The notes under the pieces: generated by a model
Databases searched by the model: none
What the model saw: only the letters and a program-made list of their open reading frames with translations
Told to the model about the DNA's origin: nothing
Made by a program: the position numbers and the translations under genes
Source of the DNA: Pseudo-nitzschia pungens
Lineage: Eukaryota; Bacillariophyta; Bacillariophyceae; Bacillariales; Bacillariaceae
Assembly (NCBI GenBank): GCA_037355855.1
Contig: CM074759.1
Coordinates: 744,001 to 808,000, forward strand
Length of the DNA stretch: 64,000 nucleotides
Reading direction: 5' to 3'
Shown here: piece by piece, positions 42,796-54,656 of the stretch
Layout: each line of letters begins with the position of its first letter
Numbering within the stretch: position 1 is the stretch's first letter

Positions 42796-45700
42796 TTAAC
42801 GCAAAAGGGGGTGGGTTTCTGGCTGAGCTCTGTACGAGGAACTCAGTGCGGGATTGTAATACATCTCCGGTGGTTGTCCGCGCACCGATCCGTTCAATGA
42901 CGGGTCTAGAAACCCGGCAACTTGGACTCGCAAGTCCACGACATCCATGCAACCCGGCCAAACGTCTCGCCACGCGGTTCTCATTTCTTGGCTCAATTCC
43001 GGATGATTCTGTTCGAAGTCGACGGGGCTAGCCGCAAATAGGACAATCACCGCGTTGACGGAGCTCGAAATGATTCCGAACAGAACACTGGAAACCACGA
43101 GGCCAACAAGTGCTCCAACACTGTGCCGTAACAAATATTAAATTCGGGAAACAATCACAGGGTGTGTGTGTGTGTGTGTGTATGAGAGAGAGAGAGAGAG
43201 AAAGTGTGAGAAAAAGCACGTTTCGAAATCACCATATTCCAACCAACCAAAACGCAATGTTCGAATTCAACGTACACAAATGGCGTGACCAACGGTTCTT
43301 GACTTGCTGTCAATGGAAGGATCTCGAATCGTTCCAGTAAGTGCGCAAATATACCCGTGAGGCCGGTGATTGCGAGCGTCATCAAAAGCAGGACATTCGG
43401 AACCAGATCGTCCGACACGATGGTTGTCCATCCTCTCTTCTCGAACAGCTCCGCGGAATGGAGGCCGGCATCGATGAGACTATACCCGTACAGTCCGATA
43501 TACGTAAAAGACCACGGGCTAAACCTTCGCGCGAGTGAGTCGACGCAATTTGTCATGCAAGATTGTATGCAATGCATGCATTCGTGAAGAGTCATGAGCG
43601 AATGAACTTCCTCGGTCGGTCGGAAAAACACCGAAAATTGTCTCAAGACGCGAACCGGACCAACAAATAAGCTCCCGAAGCAAATCGATCCGATCGAATA
43701 GAAGAACGATCGAAAGAAAGCGTGATTGAGGTCTGCGCCACGGGAAGATGAATCACCGTCGGGGGTGTACCACCATTTTCCGATGACATCGGCTACGGTC
43801 ACTTGAACAATGTTCTAGAAAGGAGAAAACGAAACGATTAGATGCGCGACTCCATTGCCGGAGAGCATAGGAACACGAATGCGAGTGAAAACCCTGCCGA
43901 ATAATTCGCATCCGCACGGGACACTCACCAAGAACACGTTCAATGTCCAGTAATACGATATTCCAAGGAGAACGTAGTAAACATATCCGGCGCCTGTGAA
44001 TGATTCGTCGATATCTCCTTCCTGAATAGCGTCGTACACTCCGCCTCCCACAAAGATGTAATACACCGACCATCCCAAGGACAAGACTTGGAAGATGAAG
44101 GACACAAAGATTGCGCCCGGATTGGCCAGGATTCCCGACAACGCGGAATTGAGGTTCGCGGCCGCAAAAGGAATTCTGTCCCAAACGATAAACGCGTATG
44201 CCACGCTCAGGGCCAGGGCAACAATTCCGGTGATGGGGACAATCTTTCTCGGACTGAGACCGACACCCATGGTTCCCCAAACGAAACTAAAGGTGATCGA
44301 TAGAATAATGGCGATTTGCACAATCTTGTTCGCAATGGTCGCCATCAGCAGCAGGGTCAATCCCGAAACGACCATCGCAAAAATTCCGCTCAGGCCGGCG
44401 AGATAGATCAAATTCGTGAAAATAATCGTCACGGAGGACCGGCTGTCCTCCGGCGACTCGTCGTGAATCCGGAGCGCTTCGTTGCCGTACGTTCTCCCGA
44501 GATAAATGATGCCCAGCAAGTGGAACACAAAGAGCAGCAAGAAAACAATATCGCGGCAGGAGGGCAACTGCTCGGTGCCCTTCACCTCTTCCATGAAGAG
44601 TTGGGCGGAATGTTGTCGCATGTGTCTCTTCTTGGAGCGAGATCGACGGGTCGATTTGATTTTGCGGTTGTTGTTGTTGTTGTTTTTGTTCAACAGGAAC
44701 ACCGCTTCGCCTCCGGCGTCGCTGCCATCGTCGCCCTTCGCGTCTTTCGCGTTGCGAATCGATCCCGTCATGCCGTTGCCGTGCATGCTTCGAATGGATC
44801 CCGTGAAGCCCAGGATGTCGTCTCCGGCTCCCATGTAGACACCGCGATTGTACATGATCGGCTGCGGTGGCTGGTTTTGGTAGGAAAAATTCCGTTGCTC
44901 CAGCGGACTGCTGCTTCCGCTCAAGGAAGCCGGGAACATCGGGGCCGGACCACCCATCGGCACGGACATTTTGACTTGCCAGTCCTCGCTCTTGGCGCGA
45001 AAGTGGCGGGTGGCGCCCGAGCGAGTGTTCGGAGAAGCCGGCGGGCGCAAACCACCGGTCCCGGTCAATTTGCGGACCTCGTCCACCGGAGAGAAATCGT
45101 CGCTGTTGGCGCGCACCCGACCCCCGGTGGAGGCGCCGGTTTTCGAGCGGCGTCTCGGCAGCGGCGGAGCGCCGTTTGCCGCGGCCGAAAAAAAGGAAGC
45201 GGAACCGGGAGGTCCGTTGTAGGAATTCGACCGTCGGTGATGGTTTCTCCTCGGATTGCCGGTGTTGGGATTTCGAGCGCCGTGGCCGCCGCTGTTCATC
45301 TCCGGCCGTGGCTGGTACGACAGGTTCGGTGGAGTGGGTGGGAGGCCCCCGGGACCCGGATTGATCATCTGCGGCGGATAATTCCCACCGCTCGGCGAGA
45401 ACGCGATGCCGCTGGGCGCCTGGGTCGTCAGAACCACAGGCGACGAAGACATTTGATAGGCTTGCACGTGGGGAGGGTATCCCGCCGCCATTCCATCGTT
45501 CACGTGGTAGGATCCGGGCGGTGCCGGTGAACCGGGCGGTGGGTGCATCCTGATGTGATGGCCGTGAATGCTCGCTGCGGGATTGGGATTGGAGTTGTTG
45601 TAGCTGATTTGGGACGGGTATCCGTTCCTTTCGCTAGCGCTGTTCGCGCTTCCCGTCGAATTCTTGCTCGCCTTTGTGGAATTCGTGTGCGAAGTATCGG

Positions 45701-45806
45701 ATCGCGCGGGCTGTGGCGATGCGTCCCGCTGGGCCGCTTTCTCTTTTTGGACCGACCGCGGCGTGCCTTCGCCGCTTTCCGCGCTGTTGTTTGCAACCAC
45801 TTCCAT
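42796..45806 (-). CDS. Choline-transporter-like (CTL/SLC44, PNS1-type) membrane protein
   Basis: Three exons. Exon 1 is 45806-43929 (626 codons). Intron 1 (43928-43815, GT-AG, phase 0) joins YYWTLNVFL to NIVQVTVADVIGKWWY, the CTL signature segment. Exon 2 starts at 43814 and ends near 43245. Intron 2 contains a (GT)n(GA)n microsatellite, and exon 3 starts near 43120-43113 and ends at 42796. Its exact boundaries are unsettled: acceptor CACAG at 43121 and an alternative AG at about 43114 imply different donors. Exon 1 begins with about 400 residues of Pro/Ser/Gly/Asn-rich disordered sequence, then several membrane helices; later segments include FFYSIGSICFGSLFVGPVRV and LFGIISSSVNAVIVLFAA. Known CTLs move choline or related amines across plasma or organelle membranes. 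The long N-terminal tail is unusual. Confidence 0.85.
43162..43202. repeat. (GT)n(GA)n compound microsatellite in an intron
   Basis: About ten GT units followed by TAT and about eight GA units. On the gene's strand this is a long TC tract then a CA tract upstream of the acceptor, so it could act as an extended pyrimidine tract. Confidence 0.85.
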
Positions 45807-48800
45807 CGCTACACGTGATTATCGCTTGGCTTTTCGTTCGATGAGTTTGCTATCACTTGCGCGGTTGGTCAAGCTGCTGGCATCACTCCGGAAGGGAAAC
45901 AGAACACTAGTACCTTTTTCTGTGAGGAATCAAGCTCCCACAGATCTTCAACGGTACAGTCAGGTATGGAATTCAGCTCAGCAGAAACAACCACTAACGA
46001 ACGTTTCCTTGTGATGTAATAACTGTATGTGCTTTGGTCAGTAGAGGTGCACTGATGCGTACAAGATTTTGGCTTCCCCGGTCATGGAGATGATAATAAG
46101 ATGAGACTGCAAAGACAACTTACTTGTTTTTCAACGGATGGGATCGTGACACAATTCGATTAAATTCTTGAACTTTAGGTACCGGTAACCGACGTACGTT
46201 TATGGTTAGGTCTAACGACGCGCAATTGGCCGCAGGTAAATGAATAAATGAATAGATATACGTACGAGTAATTATCGCAAACCGGAGCGGACATCGCAAG
46301 CGCGCACGTAATTTTGGCAATGATTTTGTTGCCTCCTCGAGATTCTCGTTCACCATGTTGAGATTTTTCGATTCTTCTCCTTGCGCGGAACGCACTTCGA
46401 GCGGTTCTACCCGAACATTGACGTTTTCGTTTCGGGATTTTCGTTTTTAATGAATCACGGTTGACAAAGCTCTCCATTCATCGAAGAGGAAAGGCATGCG
46501 GTAACAAGGCAATTTATGTTGTCCAATAGCCCATTCATTCATCTGTCTTATTTTTTTGACTGGGATCAATCACTGACAGTAACCTTCAGGATATTGTAAG
46601 TTACGCACGTCGACCCAGAAATCTCATTTTCTGTTTCGGGAATGCGTTCTTGTCGTCCCCTCATGATAGTAGCAAACGTACCGTAACATACGGTACAATA
46701 CAGTTGCTGCCGTAACCGTAATCTTACTTCCAATAGCTGCGATTCTTGGGAGATCGATGTTGTCACGATCAAGACGACATACACCGTAACTCACCTACCG
46801 TACGCACTTGCACTTCGGTTTCAAACAGCATGAAGTAAGGTCTTACTATTTTATTATTATTTTACCCTAATACTTGAACATGTACTCGAAGGAGGATGAG
46901 TATTCTTGGATATCTGGGGCTGTGTTATTGTTGCTTCTTTCGGATCTTTGTTGAAATTGAAAAGAGGCTCCGAAGTAGTAGTACGGTATCGATCCAAATC
47001 ATTTGGAAAGGAATTTGCTAGTAGTACAGTACTGGTGGTACTACTTGCATGCCGTGATAGGTGGTGTGTTACAAAACTTCAACTTCAGATTCAACAAACC
47101 AACCACGATCCTAGACCAGGTTGAAATAAGTATCATAGTAGTAGCTCAAAAAAGAATGACAATGTCATGTTGTTTCTACTACTGATTGTCAGATGTGAAA
47201 AGGGCTTTTCCTCTCATCTATTCTAGTACTACTACCGGCGGTACACATCTCTATTTCGCAGTTATCCACCACGCCACAGAGGTGAACATTTGCGGGAGAT
47301 GTCGCCATTTTCATACCTTATCTTGCATTCCAGCATTAGCTATTTGATTGGACACAAGTCAAACATATTCTTCTTTGTCCATTTTCTGCCATTCGAATCT
47401 CAGAATAGAAGAAGCACCTTTGCAAACAATTTTACATGATCCCGCCCTACTAGTAGTACTGCTAGTGGTATTATAGTAGTTGCTGGTGGCACCAACAAGA
47501 GAACGGTATGTAACCGATGATATCTTCTAGTACAGTTTCAAAACCCCATAGATTTAGCCTCGGGTTTTGTTCCTTTTAACCTCGTCCTGATGGTTCTGAT
47601 CTTTCATTCACTCTACTACTACTACTACTACTCATGAGCTCAAAAGCGCAATTCAGCTTTTCAACTTCGATTCACTGCAAGTTCACGGACTCTCCTCATG
47701 TATTTGTACTTGTACGAACGTTCTACCGTACGGTAGACCCAGATGTATTTTTGCGAAGAGAACTTTTTTTCATCGATGAAAAAGGAACAGAGGAGGTTCT
47801 CCTCCGCACAATTTTTCAGCTCCTTCGATCTCTTTCTTTTTGATTGAGAGAGAGTGAGTGCAAAATAATACAGTACGAAGTAAATAATACGAGTTCGTAT
47901 TTTAATAATAATATTGTGTCGTGTTTGGAAGAGTCGAGTGAATCAATCACTCATCAATCAGAACTTGTTCTGAGTGATGGGTCCGGCATGTGTTTTTTGC
48001 AAGTATCGCACTTATGGCACCATAGGTGACCGCACCCGGTTGATTGTTTTCCAATGCGTTACCGAATTTCTGACATCCCACAGTGAATTGAGCGAGGCCT
48101 AATGTCAGGAAACCAGCTGTCAAAGAACAAATTCAGATTTAATGACATGTGTCGTTTTCGTTCTCTTGACGTTCTTCGTTGGGCAATATGTCATAGGGAC
48201 GATATATAATATCGTGAGTCAACTGCGTTCCTCTTGGGGACTCGACGAATTTTTTTCGAAACCCATAGCAGAATGACTGACTGACTGACTCCTCCTCGTC
48301 GCGCTCGGCAAAAGTGCAACACGCGACTAACCCACGCGAGAACTGTTAAAAGCCCGTCTTCAAAAATTCTTCCTGATGTTGACTTTATGTGTCATTGGTG
48401 AAGTCTGCCTTGACACAATACATCAAAAGGCCTCGAATCCGAACACGAAGAAGAAACAGCGCACACGACACACACGCTGTTACGTGAACCCAGTCCACTC
48501 GTTGTTTCTGTCTGAAATTCTACACGTAGAATTTTTAGATCGAAAACTCCGACACCCGAATGAGAACGTGCAACCGCAAAACGGTCTTTCCATACTTGTA
48601 GAAGAAAAGAGAACGCCCCAACTGCTTCTACCCGGCCCAACTGCTTCTACCCGGTAGGGAAAAGAATGAAAAAGAATCTGAGAAAACGCCACATGGTATA
48701 TTTTACACGGTGCGAGACACAGGGCCTTTTTCTTACCTTTCGCAACACAACTAAAAATTAATCGATCAACGAAACGCAGAGCAATAAATCGTGGTTGTTC

Positions 48801-49254
48801 GAATAGTCATCATAAAAACGAACAGTAACTCCCGGTACGCTATCAGCACTGATTCATTCATCTCATTGTAACAGTCATAGTCCAACCAACCAATCAATCC
48901 ACAAATTGTTATTCCTTCTCCTGTCATTCAATACCGTACCCCATTCTGATTCTCTAAAGAAGGTGTCATCTCATCAGCAATACTCGCAATTGTTCCGTCA
49001 TCACTTATTTTTTGAAACGTTGGTGAAGACAGCACCATACATTTTGGTTACCGCAACATCAGTTTTCAAGTGACAAGCAGCGAGTCATTCTCAACTGCCA
49101 AAACATCAACAACACACAACGGAATAACAACCCTCGCTGAACTCACAAGTGTCTCTCACATCGTTTCACCGAGAGTTGCTTGAACCGAGCTCCGCAACTC
49201 CCTTTTGAATTCCTTTAGCTATTGCACTACACTTTCTCGCGCAGAAACAAAACA
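45807..49254. other. 3.4-kb gene-poor spacer upstream of the DUF6824 gene
   Basis: The longest stretch without a supported gene. It contains GTACCGGTAACC (46180), GTAACCTTCAGG (46579), AACCGTAATCTTAC (46713), several ACTACTACT/TAGTAGTA runs (46975, 47225, 47448, 47470, 47611-47634), AAC/TTA-rich stretches, and a GACTGACTGACTGACT run (48277). Open frames are short and none shows a domain. A non-coding RNA or a long regulatory region is possible, but nothing in the sequence proves either. Confidence 0.45.
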
Positions 49255-51070
49255 ATGACAGGAAGCACAGACCAGAACATGGCGGTGGCAAGTCTTGGCA
49301 ACGCCGTGTCCATGGTGGCGGCAGGTTTTGGAAACGCCGTGACACACATTCGAACCCCCAATCCGCAAGATGTCCTCAGCGGACGAGGTGGAGGCATCAA
49401 CGGTCATGCAGGAAACAAGGCTTTTCGCCAATGGGTCAACGAGCGAAAGCCCGACTACAACCTCGCCAACAACAAGAGGGATAAGATTGAGGTTGCAATG
49501 CAGATCGTTGATCAGGTCAAGAGCCAGACTCCCGTTCCCGGACGATTCCTTGCAAAAGTTCCCACCACGGCGACATCAAGCTCTGGTCAATGGTGGGTTG
49601 AAATCGAGGACTCGAAGGCGCTCGCGAAAACCACACAAGCCCTGAGGGAGGGAGCACCCAAGATTCGAGAGGCCCTTCAGAATCAAGAAGGCAGCCCTCA
49701 ATTGGCCCCAAAAGTGCCCAAGAAGCGCAAGAGAAAGGCTTCCGCAGCAGCAGCAGCAGCCGCCGAACCCGTTGTAACAATGAACGTTGAGACTTCCATG
49801 ATGAACGATGCGGCGGAACAGATGGTTCTTCAGACGGTCAAGCGAGATGCATCCTCTCTTCCACGCTATCAATCGGAACAGCTACTTCTCCCAACTTCAA
49901 ACTATGCCTCGGCATCCACAACTTCAAACTATGCCTCGGCACTTGAACAGCTTCAAGAAAACGTGAAGAAAGCGAAACATGCCGCCGACCAACAACGCCA
50001 ACAAGAGCAGACACAACCTCAGCGTCAACCACCACAATCGATCAGTCCAATCGCACCTCTTACCAGCAACAAGGTCTTCAAGCAGATGCACAACCAACAG
50101 CAGCAGCAGCAGACCGGTCCGAACAGGAATTCTCAATTCAACCCTTTGGCAATGCCTGCGGTCGATCCGTTTGCCGAAACACCTCCTCTCATGTCGGCTC
50201 CGGAACCGGAACACGCGTCCGAAATCCCCCACCTGAGTTTGAACGGAGGAAACGGGCAACCTCCAAAGCGTGGAAAACTACGCCGGATTAACAGCCTGGC
50301 GTTGTCGGACTCCGATGCCGACTTGGTGGTTGATTTCGTGAACCCGTTTGCGGACGAAAGCAATGTTCTCGGAAGCAGCGAGAACAACGAACAGGCGGGT
50401 GCTTTGAAGTCCCACGAGACTTCTTTGGTTCCAGACCAACTGGCCGGGGACAACACCCCTCAAAAGCCAAGGTAAGAGACCCGAAAACGGATACCAGCGC
50501 GTATTTAAATAACTGAAACGTCGATCTCAAATGAGTCGCAACTCTTTCTCGTTCCACCGAGTAGACGCTGTTCCACACGGTTCCTCACACGCATCCATGG
50601 ACTTGAATGAACTTAATCTCTCACACGCGAAAGTCCTCCTCCCTTTTGAAACCGTATTCTTTTTCGATACTCAATACAGTGATACGAAACAAACTTTCTG
50701 GATGAGCTGCAGGTCCGTGAATGGATACCTCAATAGACTCTTGTCATTTTCATCTACCCCCCAAGAGGACGGTGACACTCAGAGTCACGTCATCAAGGAT
50801 GACGAAGCGGATGAGAATCGCCTGAACCGAAGCAACAGCGATTACTTCTTTCACGATGCCGTGCCAGACAATCGTGGAGAAGGAATGAAGACAATCATGG
50901 ATGTGGTGCATCCAAACACGGCCACTCAAGACCAGAAAATGGACAGCAACAAGTCTTCTTCCTCCCTTGTACCCAGGTTGGGAGGAGGAAGCAGCGCAAA
51001 CACCTTGATTCGACGCTCGAGCTTCTCTTCGCCACGAAGTCGGGGAGTGGTCAACCCTGGAAGGCAATAA
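49255..51070 (+). CDS. DUF6824-domain protein, probable nuclear regulator
   Basis: Exon 1 is 49255-50471 and exon 2 is 50713-51070, with a GT-AG intron 50472-50712 (donor CCAAG/GTAAGA, acceptor CTGCAG). Phase-2 splicing joins TPQKPR to SVNGYLNRLL; 524 residues. Residues about 38-139 match the DUF6824 pattern: DVLSGRGGGINGHAGNKAFR, KRDKIEVAMQIVDQV, PGRFLAK, WWVEIEDSKALAKTTQAL, and REGAPKIRE. This domain is abundant in diatoms and often sits in proteins thought to act in the nucleus; its molecular role is unestablished. After it come KKRKRK (probable nuclear signal), an Ala run, Gln-rich segments, and a Ser-rich C-terminus. If exon 2 were unspliced the protein would stop a few bases after the donor. 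A repeated SNYASA motif occurs near residues 220-232. Confidence 0.88.
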
Positions 51071-53169
51071 CGAATGTAAACAAGTGACAGTATCGAGGAA
51101 TTTTGAATGGAACGCAACGAAACACGAAACGAACTGTTCCAATGCACGTGCAAATGGGGTGGGATCTCAGAGCGCGTTGTAAAAAGCAAACGAGCACGGC
51201 AAAAACGAAACAGCTCCGTTATGCCAACTTAATGTAGACGATGAAAAGTACAGTACCGGTGGTGTTTGAAAAGGGATCGAGAAAAAAACAAAAGAAATAC
51301 ATTAGATCACTATCCGGATTTCCTTTTTCGGCACACAACCGGTCGGATCGGACACCAATACTGTACAAGAAAAAGACAAAAGAAACGAAAAAGTCATAGA
51401 GAATTTTGTAAGAAGAATAAAGAAATCACATCATAAAATAAATGTTAACACACGCAAGGTTCGATTTCGTCGCGGAAGAATGTACGTTGCAGTAAAAAAC
51501 CTTTCAAGTAGACACCAGCAATACGTCGAGTCACAAGAAGAGGGTACGTACGATCTCCTCATTCCAGTGCATCGTCAAGACAACACTACTACTAGTAGTA
51601 CGCATTGAATAGAGGGAATTGAGGCAGGAAAGTCGTCTTGATCATTCTTCATCAACTGGTAGTAGTAGTATTACTACTAGTAGTAGTAGTACCGAGACGC
51701 ATCATCCTCGAGCAACTCCTCCAGGAACTCCTCCACTTGTTTGCAACACCTACACCAACAATGCCGCCGTTTGCGGAACGTTTTGGTTGAAACAAACCCA
51801 CTAGTAGTAGTAGCTAGTAATATTAGAGAAGAATGTTACAGCAGTGTTGATGGTTGTAGATTGAAATGGGTTATCTGGCAAGGAGCAGCAACTTGTTTGT
51901 TGTTGTGCGGTAGAGTTCTTGGTCCATCCTTCTTGTTGTTGCAATGTCATGCAGTAATACTACTGCTACTTGCGATGCCTTACGGAGTCAATCTGAGCTT
52001 CACGGAAAAGAGCTACTGGGACTCTAGTGAGGCAGCATTCTTGGTGATATTGTGATCCCAGGATGAAATCCTCCTGGTACTACTACTAGTACTAGCTCTA
52101 AAACAACCTCACTGTACAACACCTTTCTATGATACTACTACTAGCAGTAGTACTACTAACAACTAACAAAGTAAAACCACACCAAATACTTTCCGTTGCA
52201 TGCATGGTGCTGTATGGAGGACTCCAACAACAAGTACTACTACTACCATGTATCTAGTAGCAGCAGTAGCACATTAGTGGGAACACCTAAATGGTGGACT
52301 CACAGAGTCAGAAAAGAAGCTGGAAATAAAGCTCTTTTCAAATGGTTGATTGACACCCTGTTGAGTTTGAACATCGAGAGTGTCATGACATTTCATCTGT
52401 TGCAAATTAGTGAGGTGATCTCTCTGAAGTCAGCACAAGAAGTACTAGTACGCACCTGTAGTTTTCACCTTGACACTTGACACCGTCTTTCTTCCACTTT
52501 CTCCTCTCGACATGATGGCACTGAAAACAAACAGGAACTAAAAAAGTTGAAAAGTTGAAAAGTTGGAGCCGGCGTCATTTTAACCATAAGTTTAACCATA
52601 GTTTAACGTCCAAAATATTTACATGCGGCGGGTCCATCATCTCTACCGTATCAAAAAATTATTTTGTAGAACTTCAAAACCGGCTTGTGCGCAAGATCCA
52701 GTACCACCACCTCTACAGTACGTGAAGGACTTAATGGGACGCAACTAAAGTTACTTATCCTTCTTAGGTATTTTTATCATTCGCTCTTGAAAAATACAAA
52801 ATCATTTTGATATTATTGTATGGCCTGCGACGGTAAACAAGTCGTCTGTCCGAGCATTGTGCGTTACGATTGATTCGTAAGGTAATACTGCTACCTCAAA
52901 ACTTTCATACCCTGCAACCAATACAACACCTCCCCGTTCTACAACTAAATTACTTGTAGTGTCGCCAGAGTTGAATCAGCATCGAGGTAGCGAAGGAAAG
53001 GCTGATTTGGGTACGAGTACACCTGTTGCTGCGAAGAAAATCAACTCGATTTGTTTGGTATCCATTACACCCATTGCGGTTCACGCTGCGAAACCTGCCG
53101 GGCAAAACAAGGGCATCATCCTCAGTCGGAAGTAAGGTTACCGTACTCGTACGCAGTTTGCAATACACT
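51071..53169. other. Spacer rich in CTAGTAGTA words
   Basis: About 2.1 kb between the DUF6824 and DHHC genes on the same strand. CTAGTAGTA/ACTACTACTAG words recur at about 51588-51600, 51657-51690, 51800-51815, 52075-52095, 52135-52155, 52228-52270 and 52440. GTAAGGTTACCGTACTCG lies at 53134-53151, just upstream of the DHHC start. No gene with a domain is seen. Confidence 0.5.
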
Positions 53170-54295
53170 ATGACCGATCCGGAACGGCCGACCCGACAAA
53201 ATGGGCTCGACCCGCCGTATACTCCCGCCCAAATATCGACATGGATATTTCTGCCAGTCCTGGTTCTGGAATTTCTGTTTGTCCTGTCACCCATGCTCCC
53301 GCTGGCGGCGTCGATTTTATGCACGATAGCCTTTTGCGGCTTTGCAATGGCCTCTGCTTATTTTGGATACATGGCGATGAAAGTCGATCCGTCCGATCCA
53401 CGACTGCTGAACGCCAAAAACGACAACCCCGACACCCAGTGTTGCATCGATCCGCAAGAACCCACCAAGCAATGCTGGATATGCGATGTCCAAGTGGGGG
53501 CGAAATCGATGCATTGCAAATTTTGCAACAAGTGCGTCGATCAATTCGATCACCACTGCATGTGTGAGTAACTTACCTGCTGATAACAACTGCTGTTTCG
53601 GTGTTGCGGTGTTGCGTTGCAAGCTCTCCGTTCCAAACAATGATGCATCGAGCATTGAATGGATGGATGGATGGATCGATCGATCGATCGCGTTACTGAA
53701 CTTTCTCGTCGTACCTAATTTTCTTTTGTACCGTACAGGGCTCAATACGTGCGTCGGCAAAAAGAACTACCATTTCTTTTTTCGAACAATGATTTGCATC
53801 AGTCTCATGCTGCTCGTCCAAGCTTCCATACAGATGGCATTGATTGTCGACATTTACATAGGAAATGGTGCGTCGAAGCAACGAGCCTTGGATTGGTTTT
53901 CCGTTAACGCAACAACACCCGTGGTGGTGATCATGGGGATCTTTTTGTTGTTTGATTTGGTGTCCCTGTCCTTGATTGGGCAGTTGTTGGTGTTTCACTT
54001 GAAACTCCAGAGAGACGGTATATCCACCTATCAATTCATAGTGAAACAGAATCAAGAAAGACGGGAACGAACCAAAAAAGAAAACGAGCTGAAAGCTCGG
54101 CGGGAAAGCGCAATCGCCAAGGCCAAGGAAGAGGGAAATGGTTTTCTGGTATTTCGGCTGCAACAAGGAGGTTGGTTGCGTGAAAAATGCGGGTGGGCGA
54201 TCTGCGATCCGCTGTCACTGGATGCAGAAGACGACAAAAGCAACAGCAGCACCAACGGCAAAGGAAACAGTACTGCTCCCAATAGCGAGCCATGA
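53170..54295 (+). CDS. DHHC-type protein S-acyltransferase (palmitoyltransferase)
   Basis: Exon 1 is 53170-53563 and exon 2 is 53739-54295, with a GT-AG intron 53564-53738. The intron splits the Trp codon after DHHCM: T plus GG gives DHHCMWLNTCVGKKNY, the hallmark of the family. 316 residues. The Cys-rich domain shows CWICDVQVGAKSMHCKFCNK with DHHC at 127-130. Two membrane helices precede it (about 23-42 and 46-66) and two follow (about 143-165 and 180-205). These enzymes attach palmitate to cytosolic-face cysteines of target proteins at the ER, Golgi or plasma membrane. The C-terminal tail has a Lys/Glu/Arg-rich helix and then a Ser/Asn-rich end. The ATG at 53170 is the first in frame. Substrate unknown. 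Confidence 0.93.
53658..53691. repeat. (GGAT)n(CGAT)n repeat in the DHHC intron
   Basis: Four GGAT-type units run into four GATC units, in the same compound form as the array at 30580-30602. Confidence 0.85.
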
Positions 54296-54656
54296 GATTT
54301 TCCAGGGGACGAGTGACAATAAATCTGAATAATAAAAAACGTGTGGATGTATTCGATTGTGACAAACAGCCAGCAAATAGTACGCTAGCACTTGTACGGC
54401 ATTGTAGAATCGATCCCATCGAATCACCGAAACGAAGTCATTCATGATCAGAGTATCTTCCTCATCACCATGCTTCACATGTACGTACGATCGAAAGAGG
54501 AAAAGAAAAAAGTGGAAAAAAAGTGAAGGGACTATCACCTTTTCCGGGAGTGAACCAGCACTGTACTACATAATTCATTTACTACAACCGACGAGTGCAA
54601 CCAATATAGAGTGCCGCACACACGAGAAGATAATAAATCGTGCAGTTATTAATTCA
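54296..54656. other. Convergent spacer between DHHC and NOP14 genes
   Basis: No gene is seen. An AATAATAAAAAA stretch near 54327-54338 could serve the DHHC mRNA 3' end. Confidence 0.4.

Noticed and set aside
44316..45530. 404-codon plus-strand open frame
   Set aside because: It is the reverse of the Pro/Ser-rich exon 1 of the choline-transporter-like gene. No domain is present.
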